Of a DNA stretch of 40,232 nucleotides, positions 25,318-32,470 are shown piece by piece; within the stretch, counting starts at the first letter, position 1, and each line of letters opens with the position of its first letter. Location of the stretch: the NCBI GenBank assembly GCA_036743375.1, contig DAINPP010000026.1, positions 1 to 40,232 on the forward strand, in the 5' to 3' direction. Below the pieces are notes generated by a model, which made no database searches, was not told the DNA's origin, and saw only the letters and a program-made list of their open reading frames with translations. This DNA is from DAINPP01 sp036743375. GTDB lineage: Bacteria; Thermotogota; Thermotogae; MWEM01. The position numbers and the translations under genes were made by a program.

Positions 25318-25326
25318 ATTTTAACA
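25318..25326 (-). promoter_or_regulatory. Extended -10 directly before the wecG/tagA-like gene (possible leaderless start)
   Basis: On the minus strand TGT precedes TAAAAT, and only six bases (AGAAGT) separate it from the ATG at 25311. Initiation at the normal distance would fall on or beside the start codon. Confidence 0.45.
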
Positions 25327-25447
25327 GAAAAGAGGGGGAATATAACAGAGCGGGTGTGAGAAAAAGATCGAGGTAAAACCGTTGAATCTCTCCTTGAGAT
25401 GGGGATCGACGAACGAATATGAGAACGCATTCATAAATACAAACCTG

Positions 25448-25474
25448 AAAAAAGGCGGACACTTTGTCCGCCTT
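25448..25474 (-). terminator. Terminator of the flagellar operon
   Basis: A perfect nine-base-pair stem (25452-25460 with 25466-25474, core GGCGGAC), loop of five, followed by T residues on the minus strand. Confidence 0.85.
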
Positions 25475-25504
25475 CAAAACAATCTATATTTGTTTAACCC
25501 GCTT

Positions 25505-25825
25505 CTACCTGTCCTGGCTCCTTACGATGTCATTATAGAGAGAATCTGAGAGTGTTTTCATGCTCTGTTTTGCCGCGGATTTGGAAAATTCATCGTACAT
25601 CATTTCCCTGTACCATTTTCCCCCATAGGAATCCTCGGTCAACTCGGATCGCTGAATGGAATTGTCCATATCCTTGAATATCTGTGAGAGCAAGACGGAA
25701 ACAAATTCGTTGCAGGCCTCTCTCAGTTCTTCGTTTTCCGTGTTCTCGGTAACTTTTTCGATTTTCTTCAACACGGCAGATTTCTGAACGGCTGCCGTAT
25801 CAATGGGTTTTACGCTGAAATCCAT
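25505..25825 (-). CDS. flgJ: Flagellar rod-binding protein (FlgJ N-terminal domain type)
   Basis: A 106-residue protein matching only the rod-cap half of FlgJ: LREACNEFVSVLLSQIFKDMDNSI followed by YREMMYDEFSKSAAKQSMKTLSDSLYNDI. The muramidase half found in enteric FlgJ is absent, as in many other bacteria, so a separate wall hydrolase would be needed. It caps the growing rod. Last gene of the flagellar run, 11 bases after flgI, followed by the terminator. Confidence 0.88.
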   Translation of the reverse strand: MDFSVKPIDTAAVQKSAVLKKIEKVTENTENEELREACNEFVSVLLSQIFKDMDNSIQRSELTEDSYGGKWYREMMYDEFSKSAAKQSMKTLSDSLYNDIVRSQDR

Positions 25826-25836
25826 GATTTTCCCCC

Positions 25837-26847
25837 TTACATGATGACGAGTTCTGCATGAAGGACACCGGCATCTTTCATGGCCGTGAGAATCGCGATG
25901 ATATCCTGTGGTTTGGCCCCGATAGATTTGAGTCCGGAGACCAGATTTCTGATCGAACTGTCATCCGCCGGATTGTCCCCTTCGGTCACCTTACCATTAC
26001 TGATGGTTACGGAGAATCCCCCGTAGGATACCGTAAAATCATCAACTTTTACGTCTCCGCCCATGACGACCGTTCCGGTTCTTTCATTGACGACAACCTT
26101 TGCCACAACATCCGGGATGACTTCCACTTCTTCGATAATGGAGAGGAAGGTGATGAGATCATCTTTGAACACATCCGGGATCCCTATCTTGACAGATGAG
26201 GAATCAACGGCATGTGCGATACTTTCATCAAATTTGGTGTTGACGGCCTGAGCCGTTCTCGCTGCAGTCGTGAAATCCGGATTTAAAAGCAGCAATGTCA
26301 GTGTATTTGAATCAACGATCTGTGTTGGAATCTCCTTTTCGATGATGGCTCCATTGGGTATCGTTCCCACGGTCGTGAATCGCCTCTGAAGGTTGATGGT
26401 AGATCCCACTTCACCGCCACCCGTACTGATCTGCCCCTGGGCAACGGCATACACTACCCCATCGGCTCCGTAAAGTGGGGTCTGTACAAGAACACCGTTT
26501 GAGAGCGAAACGGCATCTCCGATGGCAGATACGGTGATATCCAGTCTCATCCCGCTTTTGTAATAAGCGGGGATATCCGCTGTTACCATGACAAGCGCGT
26601 TGTTGCTTGATTGTAGCTGGTTTGCATCCGCCGTGATGCCAAAATTACTGAGCATGTTGCTCATCAATGAGGATGGAACGGTACCTGAATCACCGGTCCC
26701 GCTCAGTCCGACGACGAGCCCCACGCCAAACAGCTGATTGTCCCTGGCCCCTCTGAATCTTGCGATGTCCTTGAGCCTGACGCGGGCTGAAAATATGACC
26801 GAAAATGCGAGTATTGTGATCAGAATAATCAGAACTGTTTTTTTCAA
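25837..26847 (-). CDS. flgI: Flagellar P-ring protein FlgI
   Basis: The periplasmic ring that surrounds the rod at the peptidoglycan. A signal peptide (KKTVLIILITILAFSVIFSA) leads to RVRLKDIARFRGARDNQLFGVGLVVGLSGTGDSG, the family hallmark, and the protein ends with GAKPQDIIAILTAMKDAGVLHAELVIM. A GTG at 26856 overlaps the AAGGGTG ribosome site, so a TTG at 26847 is the better start, giving 336 residues. Six bases separate flgH from that GTG. Confidence 0.96.
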   Translation of the reverse strand: MKKTVLIILITILAFSVIFSARVRLKDIARFRGARDNQLFGVGLVVGLSGTGDSGTVPSSLMSNMLSNFGITADANQLQSSNNALVMVTADIPAYYKSGMRLDITVSAIGDAVSLSNGVLVQTPLYGADGVVYAVAQGQISTGGGEVGSTINLQRRFTTVGTIPNGAIIEKEIPTQIVDSNTLTLLLLNPDFTTAARTAQAVNTKFDESIAHAVDSSSVKIGIPDVFKDDLITFLSIIEEVEVIPDVVAKVVVNERTGTVVMGGDVKVDDFTVSYGGFSVTISNGKVTEGDNPADDSSIRNLVSGLKSIGAKPQDIIAILTAMKDAGVLHAELVIM

Positions 26848-26862
26848 TTTAATCACCCTTCT

Positions 26863-27474
26863 TTAAAAGATTACTCCGGAAATGCCGGAGAGGATATAGC
26901 CGATCCAACTCTGTTCGGAAGGATCCTGTTCAAACACGACATCCCCGTTGTACCATATCTTTGCATCCGCTATCTTAAATGAATCAATTGTATTATCCGC
27001 CGTGATGTCCGTCGGCCTCACTCTTCCCTGAACGAGCAGTTCCCTTTTGTCCTGGCCCACTTTGGTCTCTTTTTTCCCCTGAATCAGCAGATTTCCATTC
27101 TGGTCCACATCCACTATGGTCGCGGCTATCTTGGTGATGACCTGTGATTCCGCCGAATTCTCCGTCTGAACCCTTTGATCGGCATCGGCGTTGATGGGAA
27201 TGAAAGTTTCAAGTGCCAGGTTGCCGACACTTCCGATGAACGATACGGCACTCGTGATCAGTCCCTTTTTTTTATCATCCGAGGAGTCGTTCTGGGTTAA
27301 TGAAACGGTTTCGGAAACCAGTATGGTCAGTATGTCGCCTATCTGATAGGCCTTGTTATCCGTGTAAAGCGATTTGAAATTGTCTTTCTGGGAATTGTTC
27401 CACAGTGATGTGGAGAAGCAGGAACTGAATAATATCAGGGAAATTAAAATCAAAAATGTCAGTCTGTTTTTCAT
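26863..27474 (-). CDS. flgH: Flagellar L-ring lipoprotein FlgH
   Basis: A 203-residue outer-membrane ring protein. A lipoprotein signal ends in the lipobox LFSSC (Cys about 19). Family blocks are YQIGDILTILVSETVS, the Gly/Ser segment, ITKIAATIVDVDQNGNLLIQG and the closing VRPTDITADNTIDSFKIADAKIWYNG. Its presence implies a true outer membrane. GGAGGA precedes the ATG. Confidence 0.96.
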   Translation of the reverse strand: MKNRLTFLILISLILFSSCFSTSLWNNSQKDNFKSLYTDNKAYQIGDILTILVSETVSLTQNDSSDDKKKGLITSAVSFIGSVGNLALETFIPINADADQRVQTENSAESQVITKIAATIVDVDQNGNLLIQGKKETKVGQDKRELLVQGRVRPTDITADNTIDSFKIADAKIWYNGDVVFEQDPSEQSWIGYILSGISGVIF

Positions 27475-27493
27475 AAATCCTCCCGAGGAAGTA

Positions 27494-28492
27494 TTAATAG
27501 CCGATTCTTAAGATCGGACCGGATTCCACTATTCCGGTTACCGTAAGATCTGAATCAAGATTCCTGGCCTTTACAAGTTGACCCAATTCGGCATTTGAAA
27601 GAACCTCAACTTGTGATGTTACCACGACGCTGCCCGTATCAAAAACCGCCGTTATGATCTGGCCCTTCAGAACGTATGAACGCCTGGCCAGCATACGCCA
27701 CTCGATTATATCATCCTTCTTTATCACGTATTTCGTTATCTGATCATCCGGGAAGTCGGCAAAACGGACCGGTTTATCGTAGTCAAAATACTCGAGCTGC
27801 TCGAATCTAACATATTCATCGCTGATGAGTACGCCATGCTTGATCTCCTGCGTGGAAACTGCAATATCCGTGATCCAGGAACAATCGAATACGATCCTGA
27901 GATATTTCAACTGATCCGAAGCGTCGGCATAATCGATCTTTGCCATGAACCGGTTTCTGCTCTGGCTGTACAGTTTAATCTGCTTAAAGACCCCTTCAAA
28001 GGAATCCTGTTCAATATCGATAAAATCAACGTTTAATTTGTCATCGAACTTTATTCCAAATCTTTCTTCAAGGGCCGATAAGATCAACCGTTCGACATCT
28101 TCTCCGCTGTAGGTGGTGAATCCCCGTTCATCAAACGCCTTTGCAGGATCTTCAGTAAACGTCGCACGCTGTGTCTCAGGGACATTTACACAGCGGTAGA
28201 CCGTGATGACATCCTTCCCCGGTAAAACAAAATCGGTATCACTCAGATACCGTTTAAACTTGTTGATAACATATTCCACGTCGATTTTCAGCGTTTTTCC
28301 GGGAAGGGGCGCGTAGCCAAATATAATTCCCCCCATACCGGTTAGACTGAAGGCATCCGCATCTTCCACAAAATCAGACAGCAACATCTGATTCTGCTCA
28401 GGGTTGAGTACAATGTCATCCTTAAGTCGGACTTCAAGGGAAAAGACACTGATGCTGACAAAAAGAGAAATCATAAAGAGAAAATGCCGCAT
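27494..28492 (-). CDS. flgA: Flagellar P-ring assembly chaperone FlgA
   Basis: A 332-residue exported protein. The signal peptide ends near residue 19. The C-terminal 130 residues form the SAF/FlgA domain (EIKHGVLISDEYVRFEQLEYFD, ITKYVIKKDDIIEWRMLARR, VLKGQIITAVFDTGSVVVTSQVEVLSNAELGQLVKARNLDSDLTVTGIV). FlgA helps FlgI polymerise. The N-terminal half is longer than in enteric FlgA. It begins two bases after the fliE stop and probably depends on coupling. Confidence 0.92.
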   Translation of the reverse strand: MRHFLFMISLFVSISVFSLEVRLKDDIVLNPEQNQMLLSDFVEDADAFSLTGMGGIIFGYAPLPGKTLKIDVEYVINKFKRYLSDTDFVLPGKDVITVYRCVNVPETQRATFTEDPAKAFDERGFTTYSGEDVERLILSALEERFGIKFDDKLNVDFIDIEQDSFEGVFKQIKLYSQSRNRFMAKIDYADASDQLKYLRIVFDCSWITDIAVSTQEIKHGVLISDEYVRFEQLEYFDYDKPVRFADFPDDQITKYVIKKDDIIEWRMLARRSYVLKGQIITAVFDTGSVVVTSQVEVLSNAELGQLVKARNLDSDLTVTGIVESGPILRIGY

Positions 28493-28494
28493 CT

Positions 28495-28827
28495 CTACAA
28501 TTGCATTCTCATGATTTCTTTGTAGGCATCAACGATCTTATTTCTGACTTCCATTGTGAGTGTCAGAGACATAGAAGCCTTTTCCGCCATGATGATGACA
28601 TCATGGATGTTACTGATCTTTCCGGCGGCAAAATCATCCGCTGCCTGATTTGCGCTTGTAATTTGCGTGTTGACATTCTTGATGGCATCGTTCAGGATCT
28701 TCTGGAAATCGGGAGCATCCGCATCCTTTTCCTGAATCTTCTGTGATTGCTGTCTTGTAATCTGTTCGATTCTCTTGATCGGATCAAGACTGTTAATCCC
28801 ACTGATACCGCTGATTGAATCACTCAT
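28495..28827 (-). CDS. fliE: Flagellar hook-basal body protein FliE
   Basis: A 110-residue adaptor joining the MS ring to the rod. The C-terminal half carries the family signature (FAAGKISNIHDVIIMAEKASMSLTLTMEVRNKIVDAYKEIMRMQL). It starts five bases after flgC with GAGGGTG as ribosome site. Confidence 0.95.
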   Translation of the reverse strand: MSDSISGISGINSLDPIKRIEQITRQQSQKIQEKDADAPDFQKILNDAIKNVNTQITSANQAADDFAAGKISNIHDVIIMAEKASMSLTLTMEVRNKIVDAYKEIMRMQL

Positions 28828-28832
28828 TTAAC

Positions 28833-29279
28833 TCACCCTCTTCCTATTCCAAGAGCGGCACTTGCAAAGGCCTTCGTTGCATTTATGGATGAAACATTAG
28901 CCTCGTAAGCCCTCTGTGCATTTATTAAATCGACCATTTCTCTCAATACATTGACGTTTGGCATCTGAACGTAACCCTCTTCATTTGCATCCGGATGGGC
29001 CGGGTCGTATACCATCTTAAAGGGTCGCTGATCCTCAACGATCTCCGAGACTTCGACACCACCGAATGAGGCGGTGGACGGTTCGATTTCACCGGCAAAA
29101 CTCATCTGCTGCTTGAGAATCTCGCTGAATGCCACGGTCTTCCTCCTGTATGGCCCCCCTTCATCCGTTCGGGTTGTCTCGGCGTTGGCAATATTATCCG
29201 CAATGACATCGAGGCGGAGTCTGTTAGCCGTCATCCCCGAGGCGGAGACGTTCATCGTGTTGAAAATATCAAGCATCAT
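28833..29279 (-). CDS. flgC: Flagellar proximal rod protein FlgC
   Basis: A 148-residue rod protein with the N-terminal FlgB/C block (NVSASGMTANRLRLDVIADNIANAET) and the C-terminal helix (LREMVDLINAQRAYEANVSSINATKAF). Its ATG overlaps the flgB stop (ATGA), indicating translational coupling; a second ATG follows immediately. Confidence 0.97.
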   Translation of the reverse strand: MMLDIFNTMNVSASGMTANRLRLDVIADNIANAETTRTDEGGPYRRKTVAFSEILKQQMSFAGEIEPSTASFGGVEVSEIVEDQRPFKMVYDPAHPDANEEGYVQMPNVNVLREMVDLINAQRAYEANVSSINATKAFASAALGIGRG

Positions 29280-29689
29280 TTAACCCCCTTGAGAACGGTG
29301 TTATACCTTTCGATTGCCAGATTCAGCAACCTGGCGAGTGTCTGATAATTGATCGTATTCTCTGCCTGCAGGGCTTCCTGTTGATCGATATCAACGTTGT
29401 TCCCGTCGTTCGTGATGGAGGTGTCCGTCACCGTTCTGACCCTTGCCTGCACATCGTCAATCGAAGAAGGATAGAGGGAAAAATGCTTCTCGTTGTCTGT
29501 TTTAAGACCGATGGTGTCTTCCTGATCCCCCATGGCCTTCTGGAGATAAAATTCGAAATCTACCTCTTTTCTTTTATAGCCGGGGGTTTCAACGTTGGCA
29601 ATATTCTGGGCTATCGTCGTATTTCTCACAACCGCCGCATCCATTGCCGCCGGAAGCGTCTTGAAATTAGTGTTGAAAAATGAACTCAT
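29276..29689 (-). CDS. flgB: Flagellar proximal rod protein FlgB
   Basis: The first gene of the flagellar run. It contains LPAAMDAAVVRNTTIAQNIANVETPGYKRKEVDFEFYLQ and ends in INYQTLARLLNLAIERYNTVLKG, both FlgB blocks. The frame extends to a TTG at 29707, but GGAGGAG lies inside that stretch, so the ATG at 29689 is the start (137 residues). The promoter must lie in the 71 bases shared with the divergent birA gene; no strong match was seen. Confidence 0.96.
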   Translation of the reverse strand: MSSFFNTNFKTLPAAMDAAVVRNTTIAQNIANVETPGYKRKEVDFEFYLQKAMGDQEDTIGLKTDNEKHFSLYPSSIDDVQARVRTVTDTSITNDGNNVDIDQQEALQAENTINYQTLARLLNLAIERYNTVLKGVK

Positions 29690-29745
29690 CGATATCTCCT
29701 CCTTCAATTGATTATTCTATAATCCTTTTTCTTAATCCTAAAAAA

Positions 29746-29754
29746 TGATATGAT
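29746..29754 (+). promoter_or_regulatory. Extended -10 immediately before birA (possible leaderless start)
   Basis: TGA then TATGAT (29749-29754), with only six bases to the ATG at 29761 and no ribosome site. Initiation at the usual distance would fall on the A of the start codon. Confidence 0.5.
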
Positions 29755-29760
29755 CGATCG

Positions 29761-30471
29761 ATGAGAAAAATACATTTTGATGAGATCGATTCGACAAATG
29801 CATACCTTGAAAGAAATTATATGAATTTTCCGGATTTAACGGTTGTGTCGGCCGATGTTCAGACGGCCGGAAGAGGTCGGTTGAACAGGGAATGGAATTC
29901 CGGTAAAGGGGGATTGTGGTTTTCCATCCTGTTCAGAAACCCGGAACTTTCTCCGGCAACACTTCAGCGTATCTGTTCGATTGTGTCCGTTGAAGTTCTG
30001 ATGAGACTGACGGAAAAGAGGGAATTTGGTCTCAAGTGGCCAAATGACATCTATTACAGGGATAGGAAGATCTCCGGTTGTCTGCAGAAAAATATCTTTT
30101 CGGGGGGTGAAAGTGCCTGTATCGTAGGGACGGGCATCAACATCAACAATGAGATACCTGCGGAGCTTTCCGGTAAGGGAATTTCACTGAAGCAGATCGC
30201 CGGGAAGGCCTTTAATTGTTCTGAAATCCTTGACACTATCCTCATTGATGTGGAGAGGGGATTAGTCGATTATGATGAAAATGAATTTCTTAATCGTTAC
30301 AGGGATTACTCTATTATAAGACCGGGATCGGAAGTAACGGTCAAGCGGTTTGAAGACGAGCGGATTATGACGGGTAAGGTTTTAGAACATCCGATAGATG
30401 AGATAAGGCTCTTCATAGAGGATGAAGAGGTTGTTTACAGGGCCGGGGATATAACGTTAAAAGACTGGTGA
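29761..30471 (+). CDS. birA: Biotin--[acetyl-CoA-carboxylase] ligase BirA, short form
   Basis: A 236-residue cytoplasmic enzyme that attaches biotin to carboxylases. The first residues already belong to the catalytic domain (DEIDSTNAYL); then come the biotinyl-AMP loop GRGRLNREWNSGKGGLWFSI, LKWPNDIYY, KISGCLQKN and GTGININ. A small C-terminal SH3-like domain follows (SEVTVKRFEDERIMTGKVLE). The N-terminal DNA-binding domain of repressor-type BirA is missing, so this is ligase only. It converges on bioY, the biotin importer gene. Confidence 0.95.
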   Translation: MRKIHFDEIDSTNAYLERNYMNFPDLTVVSADVQTAGRGRLNREWNSGKGGLWFSILFRNPELSPATLQRICSIVSVEVLMRLTEKREFGLKWPNDIYYRDRKISGCLQKNIFSGGESACIVGTGININNEIPAELSGKGISLKQIAGKAFNCSEILDTILIDVERGLVDYDENEFLNRYRDYSIIRPGSEVTVKRFEDERIMTGKVLEHPIDEIRLFIEDEEVVYRAGDITLKDW

Positions 30472-30492
30472 GGAGTTATTGACCTTACAGTA

Positions 30493-31014
30493 TTATTCAG
30501 GCAATAAGATTCTCTTCTTCAGCCCGATATAAACGGCATAGGCTCCCCAAAGCTTGAGAAAATCAAATCCGATAAACGGCAGAACTCCCGCCATGAATCC
30601 CTTCTGGAAATCACCGAAGAACAGTGACAGCCTGAGCCAGCCGACGAGATAAACCACTGCAAGTGAGGTTAGTATGATGACTACCGAGATCTTCCGCCCC
30701 TTCTCCCTTGCAAACCCTGCAATCATGGCAGCGAATGGGAAGGCGAGCAGAAATCCGCCTGTTGGTCCCGCGATGATCCCGAGTCCACCTGCAAACTGTG
30801 CGAACACGGGAAGTCCGATCGCTCCGAGCATCAGATAAGCGGCCTGCGAAATGAATCCCCATATTGGACCCAGTATCATACCGGAAAGAAACACCACAAA
30901 GATCTGCAGGGTTACCGGCACGGTTCCGATCGGTATCACGATCTGTGCGCCAATCGCGGTAAGTGCTGTCAATAAGGCCGTAAGTACTATTTTTTTAGTT
31001 CTGTTGATAAGCAT
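30493..31014 (-). CDS. bioY: Biotin ECF-transporter substrate-binding component BioY
   Basis: A 173-residue membrane protein with about six helices. BioY hallmarks are IPIGTVPVTLQIFVVFLSG, GPIWGFISQAAYLMLGAIGLPVFA and GGLGIIAGPTGGFLLAFP. It captures biotin; the energy module (EcfA/EcfT) is not in this window and may be shared. The ATG at 31014 follows a GGTGGAGG site; the TTG just before it is unlikely. Confidence 0.95.
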   Translation of the reverse strand: MLINRTKKIVLTALLTALTAIGAQIVIPIGTVPVTLQIFVVFLSGMILGPIWGFISQAAYLMLGAIGLPVFAQFAGGLGIIAGPTGGFLLAFPFAAMIAGFAREKGRKISVVIILTSLAVVYLVGWLRLSLFFGDFQKGFMAGVLPFIGFDFLKLWGAYAVYIGLKKRILLPE

Positions 31015-31029
31015 CAACCTCCACCCGTA

Positions 31030-31069
31030 AAAAATGCCGTCCGCTTTTTTTGTTTTTTACAGACGGCGC
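31030..31069 (-). terminator. Terminator of the Mpv17-like gene
   Basis: GCCGTC (31036-31041) pairs with GACGGC (31062-31067) around a 20-base A/T-rich loop, followed on the minus strand by a T run. The long loop makes it a moderate terminator. Confidence 0.6.
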
Positions 31070-31123
31070 ATTATAACACAGACGTTTAAAGTTACCGCTT
31101 ACAGCTTATCCGTGCGGTATGTA

Positions 31124-31633
31124 TCACTTTTCCCTCTTGAAAAAGCCCATGATGGCCCCTAATACGACGGACCAGACGGCTGCGAGTGTGATTCGCCAGA
31201 CGGCGGGCAGCATGAAGGTGACGGTATGAGCTGGAATCCAGAACCATAACAGTGTGAGCAGCGCTCCTTTGATCCCCTTCCAGTTTCCGGGATTCTGTTC
31301 CAGGATGTTGTCCATGAATCTGTGACTCATGATCATGACAGGTCCGAAAAGGATGTTCATAAAGGCCGATATGAAGAACGGATGTCCCCACTCCGGCAGC
31401 ATCTGATGAGTCGTGAGTGCTTCCACAAATCCGCCGAATCCGGTAAAGGCATACTTGATCATCACCGCAAGGATTGCCCAGATGAGCATCTTGCCGAGAA
31501 AGATACCGGCCGAAAACAGCTTGAATTTACGGTTCTTTACGGTTGCCCCGACGATTTCCCCCACCGTTCCGAGTACGGCAAACTGCAGCATCGCCGACCA
31601 GATAGGATGGTTTGTAACAAATTCAATCCACAT
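31124..31633 (-). CDS. Integral membrane protein, Mpv17/PMP22-like
   Basis: A 169-residue protein with about four membrane helices. Two segments recall the eukaryotic Mpv17/PMP22 family: FGPVMIMSHRFMDNIL matches the spacing of its G-P...L-D block, and FWIPAHTVTFMLPAVWRITLAAVWSVVLG resembles its terminal W-P...F..P...R...W signature, with slightly shorter spacing. In eukaryotes these are channels of mitochondria and peroxisomes. The match is by eye. The function here is unknown. GGGGGAG precedes the ATG. Immediately upstream of bioY in the same direction, it may be transcribed with it if the terminator leaks. Confidence 0.6.
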   Translation of the reverse strand: MWIEFVTNHPIWSAMLQFAVLGTVGEIVGATVKNRKFKLFSAGIFLGKMLIWAILAVMIKYAFTGFGGFVEALTTHQMLPEWGHPFFISAFMNILFGPVMIMSHRFMDNILEQNPGNWKGIKGALLTLLWFWIPAHTVTFMLPAVWRITLAAVWSVVLGAIMGFFKREK

Positions 31634-31702
31634 AAAATCTCTCCCCCGTTTTTATTTACAGTGTATTTTAACAGAGTGAGGACCGGATTGTCTATCAGCT
31701 TG

Positions 31703-32380
31703 TTATTCTATTTTTCTGAGCAATTTATCCATGTTGAGGATCTTTATCTTTTTCCCCTTAGAGTTGATGATCCCCATCTGATTGATTCTGACCAGTGAAC
31801 GGGAAAGGGAAGGGCGTGAGACACCAAAGCGATGGGCGAGTTCTTCGTGTGTCTGCTCAATCTCAAATTCTTCTTTTTGACAGTCAAGATATCTGGTGTA
31901 GATGAACTTGTAGAGTTTTTCCTCTATAGAAAAAAACTGATTTTCCCAGAGCCTTTCGGCGAGAAACATGACCTTGTCCGAAAGGATTCCAAGAAAGTTT
32001 TTTTCTAACTGCTGACTGATAGAGAACATGAATAAAATCTGTTTGCAATCGAAAGAAATCAGCTTACAATCCGTTTTAGCGATCAGGGATATGGGGAGAA
32101 AGATTTCGGAGGCAAACAGGTTAGCCGGAGCCACTACATCTGATTCGCTGAATTCCTCCACCTGGAAAATATGCCCGTTTATATCCTCCATAACGCCTTT
32201 GATCTTTCCTTCAAGTAGAACGAATACCCGGTTTTCCTTTTCATCATGTGCCTCGATGAGTTCTTCTTCGTAATATTGTGTGGTATTTATACGCAGACTG
32301 TTTGAAATTTCCTCAAGTTCTTCAACGGTTAGATTTGTAAAAAGGGCTGATTTGGAAAGGTTCAGCATGAGTTTATTCAT
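31703..32380 (-). CDS. Crp/Fnr-family transcriptional regulator, probably controls hcp
   Basis: A 225-residue regulator. The sensor half is a cyclic-nucleotide-type beta barrel (SKSALFTNLTVEELEEISNSLR, VFVLLEGKIKGVMEDING, EFSESDVVAPANLFA), followed by the dimer helix and a winged helix (EQTHEELAHRFGVSRPSLSRSLVRINQMGIINSKGKKIKIL). No N-terminal four-cysteine cluster for Fe-S is present, so any oxygen or NO sensing would differ from Fnr. It is divergent from hcp, the arrangement seen for HcpR-type regulators. The ATG at 32380 follows GGAAG; a GTG five codons earlier is weaker. Confidence 0.88.
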   Translation of the reverse strand: MNKLMLNLSKSALFTNLTVEELEEISNSLRINTTQYYEEELIEAHDEKENRVFVLLEGKIKGVMEDINGHIFQVEEFSESDVVAPANLFASEIFLPISLIAKTDCKLISFDCKQILFMFSISQQLEKNFLGILSDKVMFLAERLWENQFFSIEEKLYKFIYTRYLDCQKEEFEIEQTHEELAHRFGVSRPSLSRSLVRINQMGIINSKGKKIKILNMDKLLRKIE

Positions 32381-32408
32381 GTTTTTCACTTCCACTTTGT
32401 TTTTTTAT

Positions 32409-32422
32409 GTAACCTATGTTAC
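32409..32422. promoter_or_regulatory. Fnr-like palindrome between the regulator and hcp
   Basis: GTAAC and GTTAC around CTAT, the size and symmetry of a Crp/Fnr site (half-site TGTAAC/GTTACT). It lies 87 bases before the regulator's stated start's upstream boundary is reached from hcp, and within the 90-base divergent interval, so it could control both genes. Confidence 0.6.
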
Positions 32423-32470
32423 TGAAATCTCTTATTAAATATTCTATCATAATTTTGAAGATGAAAAGAG

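Noticed and set aside
25327..25447. Possible small gene between the wecG-like gene and the flagellar terminator
   Set aside because: No open frame with a ribosome site; only weak promoter-like strings.
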